A DNA stretch of 5,352 nt from contig CAZVWW010000140.1 of the NCBI GenBank assembly GCA_964631265.1, positions 1-5,352 on the forward strand. Direction: 5' to 3'. Position numbers and translations under genes: made by a program. Positions 1 through 5,352 of the stretch are shown piece by piece. Each line of letters begins with the position of its first letter. The stretch's first letter is position 1. The stretch comes from CAZVWW01 sp964631265 (GTDB lineage Bacteria > Thermotogota > Thermotogae > MWEM01). The notes under the pieces were generated by a model. That model saw only the letters and a program-made list of their open reading frames with translations, did no database searches and was not told the DNA's origin.

Positions 1-2
1 TT

Positions 3-2342
3 CTATGAGCGAATGGCCTTGAGCAATTCCTCCCGGTCAACGGGTTTTGTGACGAAATGGTCCATCCCCTTTTCAAGGGCCTGCCGGACGTTCTTTTCTC
101 TGACATCGGCCGACAGGCCGATGATCTTTGTTCCCTTGCCGCCATTGTCAATCGCTCTGATCTCACTCGTCACTTCCAAACCGTCTTTTCCCGGTATATG
201 AACATCCATGAGGACAAGGGTCGGTCTCTCTTCTTTGAAGAGCTCAACAGCACGGTTGCCGTTTTTGGCCAGGAACACCTCCGTTTCGGGGAAGTTCCGC
301 TTCAGGAACGTTTTCGTCAGCTTCGCATTGATCGGATCATCCTCGACAAGCAGTATCTTTTTTCCCTTCAGGCTGTCGTCGGGGAGGATGTTCTCACTCT
401 TCTCATCTGCCGGTTTCTGCGGGCTTTCGGACTTCTCATCTGCATATTCAAAGAGCACCTGAAAACTGAAACGGGTCCCTTTGCCCTCTTCGCTCTCAAT
501 CTCAAGCCGGGAGCCCATCTGCTCCAGAATACTGTTGGAGATGGTCAAACCGAGGCCCGTGCCGCCGTATTTCCGGGTGATGGTGGAATCAACCTGGGTA
601 AAGATCTCGAATATCTTCTCCTGCATCTCCTCACGGATACCGATTCCGGTATCGGTGACACTGAATTCGACGAGCATCTCCTCCTGCCCGGATTCGCGGT
701 CTGACAGGAGGTCCGATTTTGCCAGTAAACGGGCTTCCAGTTTAATCGAACCCTCGCTTGTAAACTTCACCGCATTACTCAACAGGTTGATAATCACCTG
801 GTTCAGCCGCATCGGGTCCGTTTTGACCAGTCCGGTGATCTTTTCATCAATGGACAGGTAAAGAGCCAGTCCCTTTTCCTCAGCAGAGGGCTTGATCAGC
901 CGGAAGGCCTTATTTAACTGATCCCTTAAATCGGTGTCCACCTTCTCCAGGGTCAGACGTCCGGCCTCTATCCTGGAAAAATCGAGAATGTCACTGATCA
1001 GTTCCAGGAGATGGCGGCTGGAATAAAGCACATTGCTGATATATTCACGCTGCTCGGATGAGAGCTGTGTTGATTTGAGTATCTCGGAGAAACCAATGAT
1101 CCCGTTCAGAGGCGTCCGCAGTTCATGGCTCATGTTGGCGAGGAATTCGGATTTGGCCTTGTTGGAGGCGTTGGCCGCCCTCTCGCTTGCCTCCAGCTCC
1201 TGGTTCAGCGCGGTCATCTCCTCGTTGTAGGATTCGAGCTCCTCGTTGCTGGCGTTGAGCTCTTCACGCTGCCGGGTTAGTTCGTTTTCACGTGCCTCGA
1301 TCTTCTCCGACATGGTTTTGAAAGTGCTGGACAGACGGTTCAACTCGTCATAGGATGTGACACGCTCATTATCCCCGATATAGATCCCCTGTGATAATTT
1401 CTTTGCCCAGGTCACAAGCATCTCGATGGGCTTTTCGATCCGCTTTGAAAAGATGTAGAAGACGATGAGCCCCACCGCGATGATGAGAAGGGTGGCTGAT
1501 ACCAGATTAAACGACATGGTATAAACCATTTCAAAGGCATCGGCAACCGGCCGGGAAACGGCAATAACCCATCCGTTCTTCAACGGCAGGCTTGAGCCGA
1601 GCATTTCAGTCTCCCTGCCCTGGTGAGTGTGGACAAACCGTTCAGTGGTTCGCCGTCCGCTCAGTGCCTTTTTGAGATAGTCCCGGTTGCTGTGGTTTTC
1701 TCTGAAAAGGGCGTGTTTGGGGTCGGTACTGGCAATGACCGTTCCGTTGTCGTCGTACAGGATAATCATCGTGTTTTCCGACAGGTCTTTGAGCATACTG
1801 ATGATCTTTTCAACGCTCAGGTTAACGACAAAATAACCGTTTTTCAGTCTTCGGGTAACGGCCAGTGACCGGTTTCCGGTAGCACCTGAAACCGTGACAT
1901 CCGACCATAGAAGGGTGTCCGTGACCTCGTTGAGAAACGGAGCATACTTGAGATTGCTCCCCATCTGTGTTTCAGAGTAGGGCAGGATGTATTGAACCGT
2001 TTTGTTATTGTCGAGGATTCTGATTTTGTTAATATCGGTATGATGCTCGAGAAAAGATGCCATATGCGCTCGAACCCCCGCGTTGTTCATGAGATCGTCG
2101 TTAATCTCATTGGAGAGGTTTTCGCCGATCATCGTGAGTGTCTCATTTGTTTCTTCGATATACATGTTCACCGAATTGCCAACACTCAGTGCAAGCTGCA
2201 TACTGTTGTTCAGGATGTTCTTTTTGGAAGCATTGTACAACCGGTAGCCAACCAGGAGCCCAACGATGACAAGAAAAGCAATGATAATCACGAGATATAG
2301 CGTGAACAGTTCACGCTTGATGGTTCTTGAGCGTTTTGTCAT
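3..2342 (-). CDS. Membrane-bound hybrid sensor histidine kinase with C-terminal receiver domain
   Basis: Complete 779-residue inner-membrane kinase that should sense an extracytoplasmic signal and start a phosphorelay. Domains in order: transmembrane helix about 12-34; a large extracytoplasmic Cache-like (dCache) sensor about 35-274, with a typical DDNGTVIASTDP strand-turn and RDYLKKALSG helix near 197-229; second helix about 276-298; HAMP about 299-350; a Glu/Asn-rich coiled coil about 340-395; HisKA with phospho-His H406 in SHELRTPLNG; HATPase_c with N box (N519, N523), G1 box DTGIGI (564-569), F box IFEIF and G2 box GGTGLGL (593-599); receiver 661-779 with acidic pair D668/D669, phospho-acceptor D713, S744 and K766. 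All catalytic residues are present. The ATG overlaps the stop of the upstream binding-protein gene (ATGA, 2339-2342) and has an AAGGA site at 2353-2357, 10 bases away, so translation is probably coupled. There is no DNA-binding or HPt domain, so a separate HPt/regulator is inferred. The domain assignment is very sure; the ligand is unknown. Confidence 0.96.
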   Translation of the reverse strand: MTKRSRTIKRELFTLYLVIIIAFLVIVGLLVGYRLYNASKKNILNNSMQLALSVGNSVNMYIEETNETLTMIGENLSNEINDDLMNNAGVRAHMASFLEHHTDINKIRILDNNKTVQYILPYSETQMGSNLKYAPFLNEVTDTLLWSDVTVSGATGNRSLAVTRRLKNGYFVVNLSVEKIISMLKDLSENTMIILYDDNGTVIASTDPKHALFRENHSNRDYLKKALSGRRTTERFVHTHQGRETEMLGSSLPLKNGWVIAVSRPVADAFEMVYTMSFNLVSATLLIIAVGLIVFYIFSKRIEKPIEMLVTWAKKLSQGIYIGDNERVTSYDELNRLSSTFKTMSEKIEARENELTRQREELNASNEELESYNEEMTALNQELEASERAANASNKAKSEFLANMSHELRTPLNGIIGFSEILKSTQLSSEQREYISNVLYSSRHLLELISDILDFSRIEAGRLTLEKVDTDLRDQLNKAFRLIKPSAEEKGLALYLSIDEKITGLVKTDPMRLNQVIINLLSNAVKFTSEGSIKLEARLLAKSDLLSDRESGQEEMLVEFSVTDTGIGIREEMQEKIFEIFTQVDSTITRKYGGTGLGLTISNSILEQMGSRLEIESEEGKGTRFSFQVLFEYADEKSESPQKPADEKSENILPDDSLKGKKILLVEDDPINAKLTKTFLKRNFPETEVFLAKNGNRAVELFKEERPTLVLMDVHIPGKDGLEVTSEIRAIDNGGKGTKIIGLSADVREKNVRQALEKGMDHFVTKPVDREELLKAIRS

Positions 2343-3463
2343 TGGTTTACAATCCTTTCAAACTGGTTATCCCGGACGGTAAAGAGCTGGATGGTGTCGA
2401 CAACCTCCCCGTATTCATTGAAGACTATCGAGTCTCTCAATCCCTTGAATTGTCGGTCGCTGAGGATTTCCTCCTTCAATGCCATCGGTTCAATTTCTTC
2501 GACCGCCAGCATGGCCTCGTACAACACCAGCATGGTTTCATAGCCGAATGTCTCTGCAAATCCGGGTTTTCGCCCATAACGCTCCATAATAACCTCTTGA
2601 AAGGATTGATAAGTTTCGGTTTTCTCTCTGAACGGACCCGGGATCAAGATTGACTCAACGGCCTTGCCGCCCAGGTGCAGGAGTGTTTCGTCCTTCGCCC
2701 AGCCGGAGCTCAGTTTACGAACATCGCCGCCCTGCTTGTCGATCTGCTGGCATATCGTGGCGGTGTCTATTGCGGAGGAGATGATTAAGACGGCATCCGG
2801 ATCCTTTTCAAGAAGTCTTTTAGTCTTCTTCATAATAACCTCATCTATTACTTTTGAGTCGTAGGATACGGTACTGAGTATCCGTCCGCCCTTTCCTTCA
2901 TAACGTGACGAAAAGAATTCCAGCCAGTAAGAGCTGAATGGATCATTGCTGGTGTCGTAGATAACGGAAACGGTTCGGATGTCAGTCTCTTTCAGCAGAT
3001 AATCGGCCAGCATCTCCTGTTGACGATCGTTCGGCGGATGGACTGAGATCAGATTGTCCTTCATACCCGTCACCCTTTTACTGCTTGTTGTCGGGCTTAA
3101 CAGGAGCATGTTCTCCTGATTGACAACGGGCAGCGCTGCCTGGCTCATGGCACTGGTGACATGCCCGATGATGGCAACAACGCCTTCTTCGATCAGTTCC
3201 CGGTCAACTTCCCGGGCCTTTTCGGGCGAGTTTTCGTCATCTTTAATGATCAGTTCCAGCTCCCTGCCGTTCACACCACCTTCTTCGTTGATTGTATCAA
3301 CGGCAAGAACGACACCGTCTTTGACCCCCAGTCCCAACGTCGAATTCCTCCCGCTGATCGAGCCTGAAAACCCGATCTTGATATCACTTTCCAACTGACA
3401 ACTGATAACAACCATCAGGATAAGGGCTAAAATGACCCCCGCCGTGTATTTCATCTTCTTCAT
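2339..3463 (-). CDS. LivJ-type periplasmic ligand-binding lipoprotein (Peripla_BP_6-like), probable kinase partner
   Basis: Complete 374-residue extracytoplasmic solute-binding protein. The N-terminus has a Lys-rich start, a hydrophobic segment 8-20 and a lipobox V-I-S-C with C22 as the expected lipidated cysteine, so it should be tethered to the membrane. The mature part reads as a type-1 periplasmic binding fold of the branched-chain amino-acid receptor family: IKIGFSGSISG (28-38), DTINEEGGVNG (56-66) and KDDENSPEKA (74-83) in lobe one, GHVTSAMSQAALPV (100-113) and LLSPTTSS (121-128) near the usual ligand pocket, then a second lobe with FGYETMLVLYEA (306-317). The start at 3463 has a GGTGAT site directly upstream; the alternative Met4 has none. 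It overlaps the kinase gene by four bases, and no permease or ATPase gene is present. A sensory role is therefore more likely than transport, as for TorT or LuxP. The family is sure; the ligand cannot be read from the sequence. Confidence 0.93.
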   Translation of the reverse strand: MKKMKYTAGVILALILMVVISCQLESDIKIGFSGSISGRNSTLGLGVKDGVVLAVDTINEEGGVNGRELELIIKDDENSPEKAREVDRELIEEGVVAIIGHVTSAMSQAALPVVNQENMLLLSPTTSSKRVTGMKDNLISVHPPNDRQQEMLADYLLKETDIRTVSVIYDTSNDPFSSYWLEFFSSRYEGKGGRILSTVSYDSKVIDEVIMKKTKRLLEKDPDAVLIISSAIDTATICQQIDKQGGDVRKLSSGWAKDETLLHLGGKAVESILIPGPFREKTETYQSFQEVIMERYGRKPGFAETFGYETMLVLYEAMLAVEEIEPMALKEEILSDRQFKGLRDSIVFNEYGEVVDTIQLFTVRDNQFERIVNQ

Positions 3464-3473
3464 CTCATCACCC

Positions 3474-3483
3474 GGAAATTTCC
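3474..3483. repeat. Perfect 10-bp palindrome in the leader of the lipoprotein gene
   Basis: GGAAATTTCC is self-complementary with no loop and lies just upstream of the ribosome binding site of the lipoprotein gene. Being loopless it suits a protein-binding site better than an RNA hairpin. A 10-bp palindrome can occur by chance, and no regulator can be named. Confidence 0.25.
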
Positions 3484-3507
3484 AAGATTTGACCCATTGT
3501 GCTTCAA

Positions 3508-3521
3508 TATACGAGAGTATA
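3508..3521. promoter_or_regulatory. Inverted repeat over the -10 and start region, possible operator
   Basis: TATAC-GAGA-GTATA forms a perfect 5-bp inverted repeat with a 4-base spacer. It covers the -10 hexamer and the expected transcription start of the binding-protein promoter, a position where a repressor could block initiation. The arms are short and AT-rich, so it may be chance. Confidence 0.2.
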
Positions 3522-3545
3522 CCCCATTAATACTGTTCAAATCAA
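3516..3545 (-). promoter_or_regulatory. Sigma-70-type promoter for the binding protein-kinase operon
   Basis: On the minus strand TTGATT (3540-3545) and TATACT (3516-3521) are separated by 18 bases, each close to the sigma-70/sigma-A consensus. Transcription would begin near 3509, giving a leader of about 45 bases before the lipoprotein ATG. It lies in the 92-base gap after the macrodomain stop, so the sensor operon can be expressed independently. No terminator hairpin was seen after the macrodomain gene, so read-through is also possible. Confidence 0.6.
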
Positions 3546-3555
3546 GGTTTTATCA

Positions 3556-4110
3556 TTATTCATCGTACTGATCCGCCTTTTCTTTAAAGACGGCGCTCGT
3601 TGCCTCGTCAATATTACAGAGCCTGACTTGTTCCAGCGGCGTATCGGGATTCTGAGCGAAATAATCGTACAACGTCTTCAGGAAGATATCGGCACAGCGA
3701 TCGTTGGGAAAGCCGAAGATGCCCGAGCTGATGGCCGGAAAGGCGCACGATGTGAGCGCATACTCATCACAGATCGCGAGTGAGGACTCAATCGCCTGCC
3801 TCAGTTTCTCATCCTCGCCACCCGAACCCCAGACAGGTCCCACGGCATGGATGATATAATCTGCATTCAGATTCCCGCCCGAGGTCACCATGGCACTTCC
3901 CGTTGGCACCTCTCCATTCTGCTTTATGTATTCGCGGCTCTCTTCGGTCACCTTGTTGCCTGCAGCTCTGACAATGGCAAGCGCCACCCCGCCTCCGTGC
4001 TGAAGGGAAGAATTGGCAGCGTTGACGATGGCCTCTGTCTTCTCCTGTGTGATATCCCCCCTGACAATCTCGATGGTATGACCGTTGAAATTCAAAGTCT
4101 TGAGAACCAT
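3556..4110 (-). CDS. Macrodomain protein (ADP-ribose-binding, AF1521/YmdB-like)
   Basis: Complete 184-residue, probably cytoplasmic, single-domain protein. Macrodomain hallmarks in order: VRGDIT with D19, which usually contacts the adenine; IVNAANSSL with N30 and N33; the HGGGVALAIVRAAG loop (38-51); IIHAVGPVW (86-94); and AISSGIFGFP (126-135), the diphosphate-binding loop. The HGGGVALAI form of the second loop resembles archaeal AF1521-type proteins somewhat more than E. coli YmdB. Known members bind ADP-ribose and many remove ADP-ribose from proteins or nucleic acids or hydrolyse O-acetyl-ADP-ribose; which reaction this one performs cannot be told. The ATG at 4110 is preceded by a strong GAGGTGATC site (4113-4121). 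It lies 22 bases after the aldo/keto reductase stop, so the two are probably co-transcribed. No sirtuin or ADP-ribosyltransferase gene is visible nearby. Confidence 0.94.
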   Translation of the reverse strand: MVLKTLNFNGHTIEIVRGDITQEKTEAIVNAANSSLQHGGGVALAIVRAAGNKVTEESREYIKQNGEVPTGSAMVTSGGNLNADYIIHAVGPVWGSGGEDEKLRQAIESSLAICDEYALTSCAFPAISSGIFGFPNDRCADIFLKTLYDYFAQNPDTPLEQVRLCNIDEATSAVFKEKADQYDE

Positions 4111-4132
4111 TCGATCACCTCTCTGCCCGTTT

Positions 4133-4981
4133 TTAATCCTCGGGGAATATGGGTTTGTACTGCTGTGCCTCTTCTTTGACCTTTTCCAGCTCTTCCACCG
4201 TCATGGGCTCGAATTTCTCGGCGATATCGCAGGCCCAGTCCATAAATTGCTCATGTCCGGGGGTCACGGCTGCCGTAACGGGAAGCGACAACGTGAAGCG
4301 CAGGGCCATCTCGGCCTCTTCATAACTCTCAACGGGATAATACCAGGCTTTCGGATAGGCCCGCTCCTCGTTCTCGCCCAGGGCCCGCCTGGCCAGTGCC
4401 TTGAGCGCAAGGATGCCCATGTTTCTTTCTCGCGCCTCTTCCAGAAGCCTCTTCCCGAAATCGTTCTTGTTCCAGGTCACCCAGTTCAATGGGAAAAGAG
4501 TGGTGTCGAAATCAAAATTCTCGAGCAATCGCAGAGCGGCCTCTTCCGTGTGGGCTGAAAACCCGATATAGTCGATCGCCCCCTGCTCCTTCAACTCCCG
4601 GAAGGCCTTGAGCGCCCCGTCATCGGCCAGTATCTGATCAACGTCCTCATCTGTCGTCACCGCATGCAGCTGGTACAGATTGATATGATCCGTCTTCAGG
4701 AGCTCTGTGGACTCCTTAAACTCCTTCATGGCGTTCTCATAACCCCTGCGTTGTGTCTTGCAGGCCAGAAAAACATCCTTCCGGTACGGTTCCAGGGCAG
4801 GCCCAAGCCTCTCCTGCGCATTCCCGTACTGCGGCGCCACATCGAAATAGTTGATCCCCTTGTCGATCGCCTTGGCAACCAGCCGTTCAGATTCCTCCGG
4901 CGTCTCATCCATGACAAGAATGCCCCCGAATCCAATGATCGAGAGTTCCTCGCCTGTTCTTCCAAGTATTCGCTTCTTCAT
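4133..4981 (-). CDS. Aldo/keto reductase
   Basis: Complete 282-residue cytoplasmic NAD(P)H-dependent oxidoreductase expected to reduce aldehydes or ketones, or the reverse. It begins with the typical LGRTGEELSIIGFGG strand, and the catalytic tetrad is intact: D47 and Y52 in YFDVAPQYG, K75 in ACKT, and H106 in LYQLHAV. The segment GAIDYIGFSAHTEE (135-147) is also characteristic, as is the conserved ILALKAL strand near 190-196. The length is that of a bare TIM barrel. The C-terminal ferredoxin-like Cys cluster of the longer COG1453-type reductases is missing, and the end KPIFPED looks natural rather than truncated. The start at 4981 has a strong AAGGAG site (4989-4994) with a 7-base spacer and an extended -10 promoter upstream. 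It is the first gene of an operon with the macrodomain gene. The physiological substrate is unknown. Confidence 0.95.
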   Translation of the reverse strand: MKKRILGRTGEELSIIGFGGILVMDETPEESERLVAKAIDKGINYFDVAPQYGNAQERLGPALEPYRKDVFLACKTQRRGYENAMKEFKESTELLKTDHINLYQLHAVTTDEDVDQILADDGALKAFRELKEQGAIDYIGFSAHTEEAALRLLENFDFDTTLFPLNWVTWNKNDFGKRLLEEARERNMGILALKALARRALGENEERAYPKAWYYPVESYEEAEMALRFTLSLPVTAAVTPGHEQFMDWACDIAEKFEPMTVEELEKVKEEAQQYKPIFPED

Positions 4982-5024
4982 CGTCTCACTCCTTCTTAAT
5001 GCATCGTAGTCTTTTCCTTCTACT

Positions 5025-5033
5025 ATTATAACA
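5025..5033 (-). promoter_or_regulatory. Extended -10 promoter for the aldo/keto reductase-macrodomain operon
   Basis: The minus strand reads TGT-TATAAT (TATAAT at 5025-5030, TG at 5032-5033), a consensus extended -10 element in an AT-rich stretch (32 G+C in 4981-5080). A TTGAAA at 5052-5057 lies 21 bases away, too far for a standard -35, and at 17 bases there is only AAAGAC. The start would be near 5018, giving a leader of about 37 bases before the reductase ATG. Confidence 0.6.
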
Positions 5034-5107
5034 TTTTTCCTTTTTCTGTCTTTTCAATGAAGCAAAAAGCAAAAGGTAAACAGCCAGGGGACTGTTTTCG
5101 GGTTCAC

Positions 5108-5132
5108 CGCGCCACCCCGGGGAGATGGCGCG
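5108..5132. repeat. Hairpin 1 of the GC-rich block
   Basis: CGCGCCA (5108-5114) pairs perfectly with TGGCGCG (5126-5132) around an 11-base loop that itself contains CCCCGGGG. No T-run follows on either strand, so it does not look like an intrinsic terminator. Confidence 0.5.
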
Positions 5133-5150
5133 AGAAAAGAAAGGGGAGGG

Positions 5151-5190
5151 GGGACTGGTCCGATGATTCCCGTATCAGCGGTCCTGTCCC
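5151..5190. repeat. Hairpin 2 of the GC-rich block, long imperfect stem
   Basis: Arms 5151-5167 and 5174-5190 pair at 14 of 17 positions around a 6-base loop (TCCCGT). The three mismatches are two T-T and one A-G, symmetric so that the helix is not bulged. It is the strongest structure in the window. The regularly spaced mismatches resemble those of REP-type or small structured-RNA hairpins, but no family is recognised. Confidence 0.5.
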
Positions 5191-5206
5191 ACCGGCCCCC
5201 TGTGTT

Positions 5207-5225
5207 GACGTTGGAAACAGACGTC
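5207..5225. repeat. Hairpin 3 of the GC-rich block, short stem
   Basis: GACGT (5207-5211) and ACGTC (5221-5225) form a 5-bp stem around a 9-base loop. On its own this is near chance level; it is listed because it lies in the hairpin series. Confidence 0.25.
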
Positions 5226-5247
5226 CCCCGTTACCCCTGGTCTGGGT

Positions 5248-5265
5248 ACCGGTCCCCCGGCCGGT
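5248..5265. repeat. Hairpin 4 of the GC-rich block
   Basis: ACCGGTC (5248-5254) pairs with GGCCGGT (5259-5265), seven pairs including one G-T wobble, around a CCCC loop. The arm ACCGG also occurs at 5191-5195, giving an alternative pairing with 5261-5265. Confidence 0.35.
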
Positions 5266-5279
5266 TGCCTCTATCCCGC

Positions 5280-5299
5280 CATGAGTCCCCTGGCTCATG
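5280..5299. repeat. Hairpin at the right edge of the block, over a stop codon
   Basis: CATGAG (5280-5285) and CTCATG (5294-5299) form a perfect 6-bp stem whose loop carries the TCCCCTGG core of the terminal repeat. It includes the TGA of the possible upstream gene. No T-run follows, so terminator function is doubtful. Confidence 0.35.
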
Positions 5300-5352
5300 T
5301 CCTTATTCTCTCAAGTTCAAACCCATACTTAGCCAGATAAGCGAGAGGCACG
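5295..5352 (-). CDS. Possible C-terminal fragment of an unidentified protein
   Basis: Read from the right edge on the minus strand, one frame (first full codon at 5349-5351) stays open and gives VPLAYLAKYGFELERIRT before a TGA at 5295-5297. The composition is balanced and looks like a natural protein C-terminus, unlike the Arg/Pro/Gly-rich translations of the adjacent GC-rich block. The stop codon coincides with the outer edge of the 12-bp inverted repeat and sits inside a short hairpin (5280-5299). Only 18 residues are visible, so no family can be named and the open frame could be chance. The gene, if real, begins beyond the window and would lie upstream of, and in the same direction as, the aldo/keto reductase. 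Confidence 0.35.
   Translation of the reverse strand, partial: VPLAYLAKYGFELERIRT

Larger units (their letters stand above)
5082..5295. repeat. GC-rich hairpin block bounded by 12-bp inverted repeats, possible REP/MITE-like element
   Basis: AGCCAGGGGACT at 5082-5093 has its exact reverse complement, AGTCCCCTGGCT, at 5284-5295, so a 214-base segment is bounded by a perfect 12-bp inverted repeat. By count 120 of 180 bases in 5101-5280 are G or C, against 32 of 100 just beside it. Inside are at least four possible hairpins, and GGGGACT/AGTCCCC-like words recur. The frames through it give only Arg/Pro/Gly-rich translations with no recognisable protein. Such words recall the GGGGAC...GTCCCC palindromic repeats scattered in some anaerobe genomes, sometimes next to Y1/RAYT-type transposases. 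No transposase is visible here and no target-site duplication was found, so a mobile origin is an inference. Confidence 0.45.

Noticed and set aside
57..704. Long plus-strand open frame of 215 codons opposite the kinase gene
   Set aside because: It lies fully antisense to the HATPase and receiver domains, whose motifs are intact on the minus strand, so it is a shadow of that gene.
3464..3555. Riboswitch or terminator in the gap between the two operons
   Set aside because: The 92 bases contain a promoter and short palindromes but no GC-rich stem followed by T residues and no recognisable aptamer core.
4085..4558. Plus-strand open frame of 157 codons opposite the reductase gene
   Set aside because: It is antisense to a clearly coding aldo/keto reductase and has no recognisable motif.
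5052..5057. TTGAAA as the -35 of the reductase promoter
   Set aside because: The gap to TATAAT is 21 bases, outside the usual 16-19; the TG of the extended -10 explains the promoter better.
5096..5140. Hairpin at 5108-5132 as an intrinsic terminator
   Set aside because: There is no T-run directly after the stem on either strand; the nearby TTTTC/GAAAA tracts lie unevenly outside it.
5057..5284. Open frame of 75 codons on the plus strand through the GC-rich block
   Set aside because: The translation is rich in Lys, Arg, Pro and Gly with no motif and no clear ribosome binding site, and it follows the hairpin-rich repeat; it is most likely a by-product of the composition.
5104..5298. Open frame of 64 codons on the minus strand through the same block
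   Set aside because: The Gly/Thr/Arg-rich low-complexity translation lies entirely within the repeat block, lacks a plausible ribosome binding site and does not resemble any known family.

Overview
All recognisable genes lie on the minus strand, so transcription runs from the right end of the window to the left. GC content is moderate in the genes, and the ribosome binding sites are strong (AAGGAG or GAGGTGAT types). The genes are an extracytoplasmic-sensor hybrid histidine kinase, a LivJ-type lipoprotein, an aldo/keto reductase of a kind common in anaerobes, and a macrodomain protein. Together they suggest a free-living, probably anaerobic bacterium. A spirochaete, clostridial or deltaproteobacterial host would all fit, and nothing here decides between them.

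Right part (4982-5352): a possible C-terminal end of an unknown minus-strand gene (stop at 5295-5297). It is followed by a compact GC-rich block (5082-5295) bounded by a perfect 12-bp inverted repeat and packed with potential hairpins. An AT-rich promoter region (about 5018-5060) then leads into the first operon. The block looks like a small non-autonomous repeat element or a REP/MITE-like relic, and it is the part of the window least explained by known genes.

Middle part (3556-4981): a two-gene operon of an aldo/keto reductase with an intact catalytic tetrad, and 22 bases later a macrodomain protein related to ADP-ribose-binding or deacylating enzymes.

Left part (3-3545): a 92-base gap containing a good sigma-70-type promoter (TTGATT-18-TATACT) leads into a second two-gene operon. 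Its first gene is an orphan type-1 periplasmic-binding lipoprotein (LivJ/Peripla_BP_6-like). Its second gene, overlapping by ATGA, is a 779-residue membrane-bound hybrid sensor histidine kinase with a Cache-like extracytoplasmic domain, HAMP, coiled coil, HisKA, HATPase_c and a C-terminal receiver. No ABC permease or ATPase gene is present. The likeliest reading is a two-protein sensor, analogous to TorT/TorS or LuxP/LuxQ, in which the lipoprotein captures a small ligand (perhaps an amino acid or similar) and reports it to the kinase. The HPt and output regulator that the receiver would need are not in the window.
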